NCBI GenBank assembly: GCA_001898235.1
Contig: MKTN01000049.1
Span: 1-50,083, forward strand
Direction: 5' to 3'
Length of the DNA: 50,083 nt
Source: Gammaproteobacteria bacterium 39-13
Lineage (GTDB): Bacteria > Pseudomonadota > Gammaproteobacteria > Berkiellales > Berkiellaceae
In this document: in pieces, positions 9,092 to 17,767 of the stretch
Position numbering within the stretch: the first letter of the stretch is position 1
How the letters are laid out: every line of letters begins with the position of its first letter
The notes under the pieces: generated by a model
Database searches by the model: none
What the model was told of the DNA's origin: nothing
What the model saw: the letters and a program-made list of their open reading frames with translations, nothing else
Made by a program: the position numbers and the translations under genes

Positions 9092-9460
9092 GTGATAATA
9101 CAACAAGATGACTCTTCTGCAACCTACCAAATTCAGCGTTATGAAACTGGTAAAATTTGGATTAACCAACAATGCTATACAACTAGTGTCATTGTTCGTC
9201 CGCATTCACTTTCATCTTGGCACCCCATGAAACTAAATGAAGTCACGTCAGAACATTTTGTTTCATTACTTGATATGAAGCCACAAATACTCTTATTGGG
9301 CACTGGGCCACAGCTTATCATTCCATCACAAGAACTGCTGCTACCATTATTTGAAAAGGGAATAGGTGTTGAATTTATGGATAGTCGAGCTGCCTGTCAT
9401 ACTTATACAGTGCTTGCTGCAGAGGAAAGAAATGTCGCTGCTTGTATATTAATTACTTAG
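9092..9460 (+). CDS. Mth938-like domain protein (DUF498 family)
   Basis: A 122-residue protein of the Mth938/Xcc981 family, which also contains the mitochondrial complex I assembly factor NDUFAF3; the bacterial role is unknown. Diagnostic segments are the IWINQQCYTTSVIV strand region, PQILLLGTG near residue 85, and GVEFMDSRAACHTYTVLAAEERNVAACIL at the C-terminus. The start is a GTG at 9092 with AAGGCGG upstream. The 3' end overlaps the convergent neighbour by eight bases. About 200 nt upstream separates it from the rpfE-like gene, and the two are divergent, so that gap should hold both promoters. Confidence 0.85.
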   Translation: MIIQQDDSSATYQIQRYETGKIWINQQCYTTSVIVRPHSLSSWHPMKLNEVTSEHFVSLLDMKPQILLLGTGPQLIIPSQELLLPLFEKGIGVEFMDSRAACHTYTVLAAEERNVAACILIT

Positions 9461-10586
9461 GTGGTTTCACTAAAGAAAATCTCTTCACTTCAATTTGCTT
9501 TAAAAAAGCTTGACCAACAGGCTCTTTTAAACAAATCTTACGTAACTGATGACGAGCTATTTTTGCTTTTTCAAATAAATTGCGCGAACAACGACTTTCA
9601 CGATTCGTACTAAATCTTAAAGATTCAACAGCATTAAATATTTGGGCTAAAGCATTAAAAGCTTCATTCGTATCGTAATTTTGTTGCATCATGACTTGAA
9701 TTAAATTTTCAATGCCTTCAGCCATGCAATCCAATGTTTCCTTTACCATCATTTTCCGTGCAACAACATAGCACTTTCGTAATACTTCATGAATATCAAT
9801 CATCTCATTGATGAACTCACTCTGCTCATCCGTTAAGCTTTCTTGAGATTTTGTGCGTAAATATTCATCTTTCGAATACATCATTTGATGTGAATTTAGT
9901 CCATCCGCATTTAAAGAATTCCCACCTAACGGAAGACGCGTCTGCGATAGCGATTGTAAGAGACTTTGTTCAAGCTGTGTCAATTGTAAAAGTGCTTCTT
10001 GTCGATAACAAAACTGGCTCATAGCCCGCACAGCACTTCCCAATGTCGTCGTTTCCAATTCTAGCGCATGTATCTGATTAATGAGTTCATCAGAGTATAG
10101 CTTTTTATAAGGTAATTTCTGAATAAAATCTGTTAATTTTAGTATCCTCTGGTAGCACTGATCCGCCGCTTCGTTTACTTGCAGAAATTCTATTTTACTT
10201 AAGATCTCTGTCTGATTTAAGAATTGTTCTTGGCGATAGCGATAATTTAGAATGTACTCTCTAATTTTAACTAATAATCTATCTATATGAAAAAGATAGG
10301 TATTCACTCCCAGCGCGTCTAAATCAAAAGCATCCATTCTCATTGGGTCCAAGGTGCTACGCACTGATTGAACCAATGGTTGAAGTACATCAATGGCTTT
10401 TATCCAATCCTTAACGGTTGGCTTTTTTGATGGTTCTTTTAGGGTTTGCTCTAAAATACTTGCGCTTTGACCAGCCGGCTCTCTTTCTTTAAAGGGTGCA
10501 AAAAATATTGCTTTTACTTTGCGCCACCAATGCTTTTCTAATTTAGATGCAGACTTATCAGGAGAGGAATTATGATTTTTCATCAT
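9453..10586 (-). CDS. Orphan all-helical protein, function unknown
   Basis: I do not recognise this 377-residue protein. It is hydrophilic and predicted almost wholly helical, with many heptad-like Leu/Gln/Glu stretches between residues 60 and 330. It has a short basic N-terminus with an aromatic patch (HWWRKVKAIFFAPF, about residues 19-32) and no signal peptide or transmembrane segment. Two adjacent ATGs start it. It is divergent from the 1335-residue orphan, sharing a 370-nt intergenic region, and both are AT-rich and lack housekeeping homology that I can see. A role as a secreted effector is possible but is only inference from context. Confidence 0.6.
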   Translation of the reverse strand: MMKNHNSSPDKSASKLEKHWWRKVKAIFFAPFKEREPAGQSASILEQTLKEPSKKPTVKDWIKAIDVLQPLVQSVRSTLDPMRMDAFDLDALGVNTYLFHIDRLLVKIREYILNYRYRQEQFLNQTEILSKIEFLQVNEAADQCYQRILKLTDFIQKLPYKKLYSDELINQIHALELETTTLGSAVRAMSQFCYRQEALLQLTQLEQSLLQSLSQTRLPLGGNSLNADGLNSHQMMYSKDEYLRTKSQESLTDEQSEFINEMIDIHEVLRKCYVVARKMMVKETLDCMAEGIENLIQVMMQQNYDTNEAFNALAQIFNAVESLRFSTNRESRCSRNLFEKAKIARHQLRKICLKEPVGQAFLKQIEVKRFSLVKPPK

Positions 10587-10956
10587 GAGAATACATCTCT
10601 CTTTTTTGCTTCCTTATATGATTTCATCACAAAACCCCCTCTCAAAACAAGACGCTCGACTGACACATTACCTATCTTCGATTGCCGTTTGGAAAAAAAA
10701 TAATGCATTCCTGATTATTTCTACCGTGAAAATTGCTAAACGCGGGCATCATATCATCTCTATTTTGTGTATATACTTAAAATTTTTTGATTTTTGCTTC
10801 CCTCTCTAAAAAAAAAAGAGATCCATTAACCTTTTTGAAAACTTTTTACCCTACCAAAGTGACTAAAGAATAGGTACAAGCGCGATAAGTAAAGCAAAAC
10901 AGTGTATCTGCGCTATTGGGATAAGCTATCAACCAGTGCAAACATAGGAAGCAAAC
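10587..10956. other. Divergent intergenic region, no gene seen
   Basis: This 370-nt AT-rich stretch separates two divergent orphan genes and should hold both promoters. It includes a poly-A tract (about 10808-10817). I could not single out a confident -35/-10 pair. A 74-codon plus-strand reading frame here lacks any recognisable protein features. Confidence 0.5.
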
Positions 10957-13900
10957 ATGGCTGAGAATTTTCATAAGCATATTTCAAAGGCACTTCATTC
11001 AAAAAACAAGCGCAAAGAGCAAGGAGACAAAAGTCCATCTGAAGAAATACACTCAGATGAACTAGAGAGTCGTTTAGACAAAATTATTGCGTCTTCAAAA
11101 ACGACAAAAATTGAAAAAAGTGAACATGAAAACACTATCCCTTTTGAAATGATATCCTTGTTTCATTCAACTGAAAAATTAAACCAGGCAATCGCTCATT
11201 TTTTTGATAGCCTTAAGCAAGATGCCATCCCTGACGAAATTCGTTTATTTAAAAATAGCTATGAACAAAAAATGCATTCGAGTGATTATCTTGCCTTAAA
11301 ACAAGAAATAACCAATTTGATTTCTAAAGCAACTTATGGTGAAAATGAAAAATTAATCTCTAATCTCCTAAACTATGTTAAAACCTCAATAGTCATCCCA
11401 CCTCATGAAAATGAAATAATAGTCAAATGCTTATTTGAAGATAATTCTTTACAAAAACCTTATACTTATTTTGATTTATCAGAAATTTGTTCACTTCTAA
11501 AAAGTAAAGCTTTGACATCCGTCTCTCAAGAAACAGAAAAAACAAGAAAATTTATCACTTACATATTGACGATGAATGCAAAATGTATACAGCAAGAAGA
11601 AGAATGCAAGAAACTAAATGCGATCAATATGACAGAACTTAAAGCTAAAAGCTTTCAGCTGCTAGAATCTTCTCAACTTAACACGTTTGCAGAAGAACTT
11701 GAAAAAGAAAAAGATAAAGAAAATATACAACTTTCTCAAAACATGATTCAGGAACTGAGCCAAAACCTAGATGACTATCAAAACCTTTTGCATGACTATG
11801 CAAAAGAAAGAATAAAATTTGTCATCAAAAATGATCCCGCTCAAATAAAACCATTGCGAAGCATACATCTAAAATTGACACATTGTTCAACACTAATAAA
11901 CCCTATTTTTAAATTAGCAGCACTATTTCAATCATCGTTTCATGATTTACCCGAAACCAAGCAAGCACTTGCCAATAATATCCAAACGAATCTTGCGTCA
12001 TTGACAAATATGCTACAAGAAGCACAGCTAGCGCTTAACACTCTTGGGCATGAAAAATTGGATGAGAAATACATATTATTGATGCGTATTATCAATGGCA
12101 ACTTCTTCAACGCCCAAGAACATAATAACCTTCGTACGGCTACTTATGCACTTCACGGTATAATAAACCCCTATGATTTACTAAATGGCATTATCAAGCA
12201 TTTCCCGCAATATACGACCGAACAACGAGAAGAGTGCCTCTTTTTCTTGAAAAGTTATTTATTGCTAGATACTAATAACTCCCTTATTCCGGGTCAAGAT
12301 GACAAAAGCGAGATTACAGATAAAATTGAAATGATATGTGATTTAGCATTAACCTTTGCCGCTGATAATCAATCAACGAACGAACTTGTTGAAGAAATTA
12401 CAAATATACTAGCAAAAAAGAGTATAGAAAAAGCACAAAGTTTTTCATCTTATATTGAAAAAATTACTCAAGGAAAAATATCCGGCAAAATGCTAATTCG
12501 CACCATAAATACTATCAATCATGATTTCAGAAAGAAACATGACTCTGCAGTCATTGATGAATACTGCGCCACGGTAAACGCAATTATAGGATCGCCTCGC
12601 ATAAGCAGTGATATCGAATCCAATATTAACTTGGAAGAAGCTATTGAAGGTTTCTGTTCAAAATTAGAAACGTTCTCAGAATATCAAGAACAAGTCGATT
12701 CCATCAGAAACAAGCTAAAGTTGCGAGAGCATAACCCAACCTCCTCATTTACTTCTGACACGGATACTCCAGTTGAATCTCGTCCTCATTATGAGCTAGC
12801 CAAACTTTTTGATGATATCGCTCACAATCAAATGAGTGTGATGGAATATGAAAAATCGTTAGAGAATTTTGTTGAAAAACTTAGACTAGATTTCACTGGG
12901 TTGTTTGCTCAAATTGATCTGAGCGAGTTAAGAGATCTTGCATGGAAAAAAGATAAAGTTGCGATTGATAATGGTTTTCTTCCTCATGCCCCTTCCGTGC
13001 GAACATTTTCTCAATATCATAGTTTATTAGTTAGATTTTTTGGCCTCGCTATCTTAAATGATTTTGCCAATACTACTCTTACTCCACGAGAGAGTATTAC
13101 CGAAATTAAACGAATTCATGAATTTATTGAGCGAGCTATTTTGATTGCAATTGACAAAGGTGCCATTAGCACCATGATTACATTAGAGTTGGCTTTGCGT
13201 CATCCAGCTGTTGCAAGACTCAAATTAAGCAAATCAGAAAGATTGGAGCTACGTTCGAAATATTTCGATGATATTAAAAACAAACAAGATATCTTAGGTA
13301 AATTGATACAGGAAAAAGATAGCGTACCTTTTTTAATCCTCACGCTCATCGATATGGCAATTGAATATAAGAAAAAATATGCAAACGAATTTGAGAAAAG
13401 AATAGCGATTGGTAAAAAAATTAGTGTCATGCACGAAAAAATACAGATCGCAAAATCACGCAACACAGTTTTATCTGACATAGCATCGCAAACAGCTTAT
13501 ATTATGCAAAGTAATCAATTGTGTTTAACACCCATTTTAGCGGATGATATTCTTCTTGATGAAGACAGAATTATCGAGCTGCTGTCTGAAGCGTCTGAAT
13601 ATATCAAACCAAAGGAATTTAAAACCTATAAAACAAATGAATTCACTTCTTTAGCTGATTTAAAAAAACATCTTACCTATTGCCAAAAGCGTATGGAAGA
13701 TTTCCATCTCTCGGAAAAAAATCCTGAAAAATCTATCATAGAATATTTAATGCAAGTGATTAAAAATGATTCAAATATGATGTTTTTTCAAGATAGTCTG
13801 CAAATTCTAGACTTAATTGGCCTTATTCATCTTTCTATGGGCAGAGAGTATAAAAATTATGATAGTTACCTTGACCAAGTTTTATCCGCTTATCAAGATA

Positions 13901-14964
13901 AAGCTTCTACGCTTTTAAAAGATAAACAACAACAACGCTCAAGTGTACTTGGACACTTTTTCTCCGTTTATAGCAAATACCATAAAATTAAGACTTTCAG
14001 AGAAAGTCAGGTCAGCAGCTTAAATCCATTCTCAGCAAGACGCCACTTAAAAGAAACTATTGCAGCATTAGATAAATACCTACGCTATTACAAAAAGCTA
14101 TTAGCAATGTCCAAAGAAAGAGAAGTACAAAAAACCTATTCTGATCTACTTACTAAAGTATTGACTGGTGATAAGCAAGATCCCGTCATTCATTTTGGCC
14201 CTTCTCAACAAACTGAAGCCCAAGAAAGTGTTTCACTATTGCCAGATACTGAGTTTCCTGTCCCTCAGGCTGAACCTGAGCATCCTGATTACATTGGTAT
14301 CAATCGCACGATGAATTTTAATCCGGATGCACAACAAAGATCTATCTTTGAATTGTTTGACACAACTGAACTTAAAAGTGATTTTCGTAGTGCGTTTCCA
14401 TGGTCTGCTGATATCGACAGTCTGTTTAAATTAGAAAATTCTATTGCTGATCCATCATTGAATTTATTGGTAACGGATCAACTTGTTGCACCTGATCTCC
14501 AAATTGCCGTCATTGATTTTGTGCTGCTTTCTTTAGATATATTAGGAAAAATTGCTGGTTTTAATGGAGATTTAGCTATTCGAAATTTTACAACAATTAA
14601 AAACGTGACAGATGGGTTACAAGAAATTACAGAATTACTTTCTATCCCTATCTTTGATGAGACAAAATTCCGTGCTCATTTAAACGAAATGACGCTAAGC
14701 CTAAGTGATCTCAATCAAGATTTAATAGAAATGATTCAGTCACACGATCCTCTCTGCCCGGCGCAACAAAATCCTGCCATGAATGATTTTTGTCATATTA
14801 ATGAACATTTAACCCACCAATTAATGGGGATCCCTTATCAAAAAAGTGTCCTTTCTCCTTTAACACCTGATTCTCAGATTTTAAATAAAATGAGTGAATC
14901 CCTCAAACGTGAATTGTTGAAAAAAGTCACGTCTACAGAAGTTGATGCATCCAAAGGAGAGTAA
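10957..14964 (+). CDS. Very large orphan helical protein (1335 aa), candidate effector
   Basis: I do not recognise any domain in this 1335-residue protein. The N-terminal 60 residues are lysine/glutamate-rich and probably disordered. The body is a long run of amphipathic helices with short coiled-coil stretches, for example around residues 245-260 and 860-890. There is no signal peptide, membrane segment or obvious short tandem repeat. The C-terminus is polar and ends in EVDASKGE. Start ATG 10957 has AGGA about seven bases upstream. Codon use is strongly A/T-biased. Size, isolation, helical content and lack of homologues I can name fit a type IV effector in the Legionellales, but that is inference. 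It is transcribed alone. Confidence 0.65.
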   Translation: MAENFHKHISKALHSKNKRKEQGDKSPSEEIHSDELESRLDKIIASSKTTKIEKSEHENTIPFEMISLFHSTEKLNQAIAHFFDSLKQDAIPDEIRLFKNSYEQKMHSSDYLALKQEITNLISKATYGENEKLISNLLNYVKTSIVIPPHENEIIVKCLFEDNSLQKPYTYFDLSEICSLLKSKALTSVSQETEKTRKFITYILTMNAKCIQQEEECKKLNAINMTELKAKSFQLLESSQLNTFAEELEKEKDKENIQLSQNMIQELSQNLDDYQNLLHDYAKERIKFVIKNDPAQIKPLRSIHLKLTHCSTLINPIFKLAALFQSSFHDLPETKQALANNIQTNLASLTNMLQEAQLALNTLGHEKLDEKYILLMRIINGNFFNAQEHNNLRTATYALHGIINPYDLLNGIIKHFPQYTTEQREECLFFLKSYLLLDTNNSLIPGQDDKSEITDKIEMICDLALTFAADNQSTNELVEEITNILAKKSIEKAQSFSSYIEKITQGKISGKMLIRTINTINHDFRKKHDSAVIDEYCATVNAIIGSPRISSDIESNINLEEAIEGFCSKLETFSEYQEQVDSIRNKLKLREHNPTSSFTSDTDTPVESRPHYELAKLFDDIAHNQMSVMEYEKSLENFVEKLRLDFTGLFAQIDLSELRDLAWKKDKVAIDNGFLPHAPSVRTFSQYHSLLVRFFGLAILNDFANTTLTPRESITEIKRIHEFIERAILIAIDKGAISTMITLELALRHPAVARLKLSKSERLELRSKYFDDIKNKQDILGKLIQEKDSVPFLILTLIDMAIEYKKKYANEFEKRIAIGKKISVMHEKIQIAKSRNTVLSDIASQTAYIMQSNQLCLTPILADDILLDEDRIIELLSEASEYIKPKEFKTYKTNEFTSLADLKKHLTYCQKRMEDFHLSEKNPEKSIIEYLMQVIKNDSNMMFFQDSLQILDLIGLIHLSMGREYKNYDSYLDQVLSAYQDKASTLLKDKQQQRSSVLGHFFSVYSKYHKIKTFRESQVSSLNPFSARRHLKETIAALDKYLRYYKKLLAMSKEREVQKTYSDLLTKVLTGDKQDPVIHFGPSQQTEAQESVSLLPDTEFPVPQAEPEHPDYIGINRTMNFNPDAQQRSIFELFDTTELKSDFRSAFPWSADIDSLFKLENSIADPSLNLLVTDQLVAPDLQIAVIDFVLLSLDILGKIAGFNGDLAIRNFTTIKNVTDGLQEITELLSIPIFDETKFRAHLNEMTLSLSDLNQDLIEMIQSHDPLCPAQQNPAMNDFCHINEHLTHQLMGIPYQKSVLSPLTPDSQILNKMSESLKRELLKKVTSTEVDASKGE

Positions 14965-15089
14965 ACTCTTTATCTTACTTAGCTATTGAAGTAACCTTTT
15001 ACAATGAGGCGTAAGTACCCTGCTTGACGATCATTCCTATCCTCACCATAATCGCAGGATCACTAAAATTTACGGTAGGTTAAACAAAA

Positions 15090-15635
15090 ATGGCACTCAA
15101 AAATTCTGCGGAAAAATTTGGAAGTCTGACAAAGTTGTTGCATTGGCTCATTTTTTTTCTATTTATAGGACAATTTTTTTTAGTTTATCGTAGAGAATAC
15201 TTTCCAAAAAATTCTCCTGAAAAATTACAATACATTTTATTGCATGAATCCCTAGGGGTTTTATTGTTGGTTTTAGCCTTGTTTATGATTACATGGAGAC
15301 ATGTGGGTGTAAGGCCAACCATGCCAGCTCATATGTCGAAGTTTGAAAAATTAATCGCAAAAACCACACACCTCCTTCTTTATGCCACGATGTTAATACA
15401 ACCGCTCACTGGTATTGCGATGTCTGAGTACTCAGGTTATGAAGTTGGTGTTTTTGGATGGTTTAAGCTACCCATGCTAGTTGCAAAAAATGAACAAATG
15501 GGACATTTAATGAGCGAGATCCATGAAATATCTTCATTTGTAATCATTGGTTTAGTCAGCTTTCACGTGATTGGCGCTTTATATCATCACTTCATCAAAA
15601 AAGATAAAGTTTTATTACGAATGCTACCAGGCTAA
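15090..15635 (+). CDS. Cytochrome b561 family protein
   Basis: An inner-membrane di-haem b cytochrome of the CybB type, which passes electrons between quinol and periplasmic acceptors. The 181-residue protein has four predicted transmembrane helices, at about residues 15-34, 48-70, 90-112 and 145-168. The haem-ligand histidines of the family are visible: His18 (LLHWL), His52 (LHESLG), His145 (IHEISS) and His159 (FHVIGALYHHF). Length and spacing match CybB closely. It is transcribed alone; the downstream 250 nt hold repeats. The physiological partner is not evident from the neighbourhood. Confidence 0.9.
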   Translation: MALKNSAEKFGSLTKLLHWLIFFLFIGQFFLVYRREYFPKNSPEKLQYILLHESLGVLLLVLALFMITWRHVGVRPTMPAHMSKFEKLIAKTTHLLLYATMLIQPLTGIAMSEYSGYEVGVFGWFKLPMLVAKNEQMGHLMSEIHEISSFVIIGLVSFHVIGALYHHFIKKDKVLLRMLPG

Positions 15636-15700
15636 TCGTAAGCACTAGGGTAGTGAGTAAGTAACAACTACTCAAACACGAGGCGGCAACAATAAGCAAT

Positions 15701-15840
15701 CCGCCTACGCCTCAAGGCTACGGCGTGACTTATGCTAAGATCTCGCCGTAGCTTTTGTGAAGAGGGTAGGAATGTATATACGATACATAACTGTCGCAAG
15801 AACGCTGCCAACATCCGCCTACGCAAAGGCTACGGCAAGC
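15701..15840. repeat. CCGCCTACG hairpin repeats
   Basis: Three related arms occur: CCGCCTACGCctcaaGGCTACGGCG (15701-15725), TCGCCGTAGCTTT (about 15743-15755) and CCGCCTACGCaaaGGCTACGGC (about 15815-15836). They are inverted with respect to one another and can form small GC-rich hairpins between convergent cytochrome b561 and malic enzyme genes. Similar arms recur at 42833-42902 and 49334-49360. Confidence 0.7.
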
Positions 15841-15889
15841 CCGTCGTAACCTTAGCGAAGGTTGGAGCCTAAAAGCAAAATGGGAAGAG

Positions 15890-17584
15890 TCATTGTTTTA
15901 CCCATTTAATAGGCCGATAGTATGGTCGCCAAATATTTTCTTGAATGAACTCATCTAAATCTAGCTTAGGCGTATTTCTAGCTACCCCATCAGCTATCGC
16001 TTGTTTTGCTACGGCTAAGGCAACATGAGGCGCAAGTTGAGCTATCTCTGTAATAGCAGGTAATAAGGCTTTAGTAGGATCCTGACGAACTGGGGATTTC
16101 TCACTAATTGCATTAGCAGCAGCCCACAACATATTGTCGGTGACTTCCTTCGCTCTTGTTGCGATAGCTCCTATCCCAATGCCAGGGAAAGATAATGCAT
16201 TATTGCACTGCGTAATATCATATTTCTTTCCGTTAAGCACAACAGGATCGTAAGGGCTGCCTGTTGCAATAAGCGCTTTTCCATCTGACCAAGTTAATAA
16301 ATCTGCAGCATCAGCTTCACTGCGTTCGTTCGGGTTAGATAAGGGGAAAATAATCGGTTGTGCAACATGACTCGCCATTTCACGCACAACAGCTTCATTG
16401 AAAGCATTTCTTACAGTTGAGCAACCAATAAGGATCGTTGGTTTAATCGCTTTCACTACTGCTAATAAATCTGTTTTATCTGTCCAAGCTTCATCTTTTG
16501 ATCGCGCGTATGGCTTTTGGAAAAATGCCAATGGCATCCCTTCTTTTAACAAGCCATCTTTATCAATGAGCCAAAACTGACGGAAAGCCGCATCAGAAGA
16601 CATGCCTTGACGTTGCATCGCATTATGAAGTTGATCAGCAATACCTACGCCCGCCGTACCTGCACCAAAAACAACAACACGTTGAGATTGAATAGGCGTA
16701 TTCGTTGCTTGAATGGCAGCTAATAACGCTGCTAAGGTAACAACGCCTGTGCCTTGCATGTCATCATTAAAAGTACAATGGTCAGAGCGATATGTTTCTA
16801 AAATTTTTCTCGCGTTTTGTTGCCCAAAGTCTTCCCAATGCAACATGCTCCTGGGGAATTTCTTTTTGACTAATTCAACGAATTGATGAACAAAATCATC
16901 GTATTCTTTGCCACGAATGCGCGGATGTCGCCAGCCTAAATATAATGGGTTATTGAGTAATTCTTGATTATCGGTTCCTACGTCTAGCATGATAGGAAGC
17001 GCATTATACGGATTAATACCGCATAAACTGTAAACCACCAGTTTGGCAATGGGGATATCCATTCCACCTATTCCCTGATCCCCTATACCTAAAATGCGCT
17101 CGCCATCTGTTACAACCATTAAATCAATTTCCGCATGGGTGCGGTTATCAAGAATTTCATCCATGTTGGCTCTATCAGGATAAGCAATATAAAGTCCTCT
17201 AGGAGAACGAAATTCATGACTAAATTCTTTGACAGCATTACTCACACCAGGGGTGTAAATTAAAGGTAACGTCTCAGCAAGATCTTCATATAAAAGCTTG
17301 TAAAAAAGCACCTCATTTTTATCATGCAGATTATTTAAGTAGATGTATTTCTGCAAGCTTGATACATAAGCACGATATTGATTTTTAACGCGTTTAACCT
17401 GCTCATCTAAAGTTTCTACCCGATGCGGTAATTTACCTAAAAGTTTTAGCTCATGACGTTCTTCTTCCGTAAATGCCGTCCCTTTGTTCAAAAGGGGCAT
17501 TTGCATAAGCTGCTTGCCAGTAAGGTGCGTTTCAATCCATTCTTTTCGCGTTTTAGGATCAATACGGGTAATGTATTTCAGCAT
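15890..17584 (-). CDS. maeA: NAD-dependent malic enzyme (malate dehydrogenase, oxaloacetate-decarboxylating)
   Basis: This enzyme decarboxylates malate to pyruvate with reduction of NAD+. It aligns along its length with E. coli MaeA. Visible landmarks are FPLLNKG-like MPLLNKGTAF near the N-terminus, IYTPGV, VVTDGERILGIGDQGIGGM, SFNDD-like TFNDDMQGTG at the metal site, the dinucleotide fold GAGTAGVGIA, and PLSNPNERSEA. The ATG at 17584 gives 564 residues, as in E. coli (565), with GGAA upstream. An in-frame TTG nine codons earlier is less likely. It has no operon partner; a hairpin (17656-17688) lies between it and purL. It would feed pyruvate from dicarboxylates, plausible for an amino-acid-consuming intracellular lifestyle. 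Confidence 0.95.
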   Translation of the reverse strand: MLKYITRIDPKTRKEWIETHLTGKQLMQMPLLNKGTAFTEEERHELKLLGKLPHRVETLDEQVKRVKNQYRAYVSSLQKYIYLNNLHDKNEVLFYKLLYEDLAETLPLIYTPGVSNAVKEFSHEFRSPRGLYIAYPDRANMDEILDNRTHAEIDLMVVTDGERILGIGDQGIGGMDIPIAKLVVYSLCGINPYNALPIMLDVGTDNQELLNNPLYLGWRHPRIRGKEYDDFVHQFVELVKKKFPRSMLHWEDFGQQNARKILETYRSDHCTFNDDMQGTGVVTLAALLAAIQATNTPIQSQRVVVFGAGTAGVGIADQLHNAMQRQGMSSDAAFRQFWLIDKDGLLKEGMPLAFFQKPYARSKDEAWTDKTDLLAVVKAIKPTILIGCSTVRNAFNEAVVREMASHVAQPIIFPLSNPNERSEADAADLLTWSDGKALIATGSPYDPVVLNGKKYDITQCNNALSFPGIGIGAIATRAKEVTDNMLWAAANAISEKSPVRQDPTKALLPAITEIAQLAPHVALAVAKQAIADGVARNTPKLDLDEFIQENIWRPYYRPIKWVKQ

Positions 17585-17655
17585 AAGTGTGTTTCCGCTA
17601 ACTTTTATCAATAAATTTAATAAAATAGCATCATATCTTTTCGCGATAAGGGATT

Positions 17656-17688
17656 ATTAAGAGGAAAAATCTGCTTCTTCCTCTTAAT
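17656..17688. terminator. Hairpin between purL and maeA
   Basis: ATTAAGAGGAA (17656-17666) and TTCCTCTTAAT (17678-17688) are perfect reverse complements with an 11-nt loop. A second imperfect GC-rich hairpin (GGCGGTATCCCGC ... GCGGGTACC, about 17731-17755) lies right after the purL stop. Together they probably end purL transcription, though neither has a strong T-run. Confidence 0.5.
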
Positions 17689-17767
17689 CGCAAGCTCAAA
17701 TTCACGCATAGCGAAGAAACCCAGGCGGTATCCCGCAACTTTTGGCGGGTACCCCTTATAGCATAGG

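Noticed and set aside
10585-10809. 74-codon plus-strand reading frame in the gap upstream of the 1335-aa gene
   Set aside because: No Shine-Dalgarno, low-complexity hydrophobic/aromatic sequence, and it occupies the divergent promoter region; probably chance.
13200-13481. 93-codon minus-strand frame within the 1335-aa gene
   Set aside because: A shadow of the plus-strand coding sequence; hydrophobic by virtue of complementary AT-rich codons.
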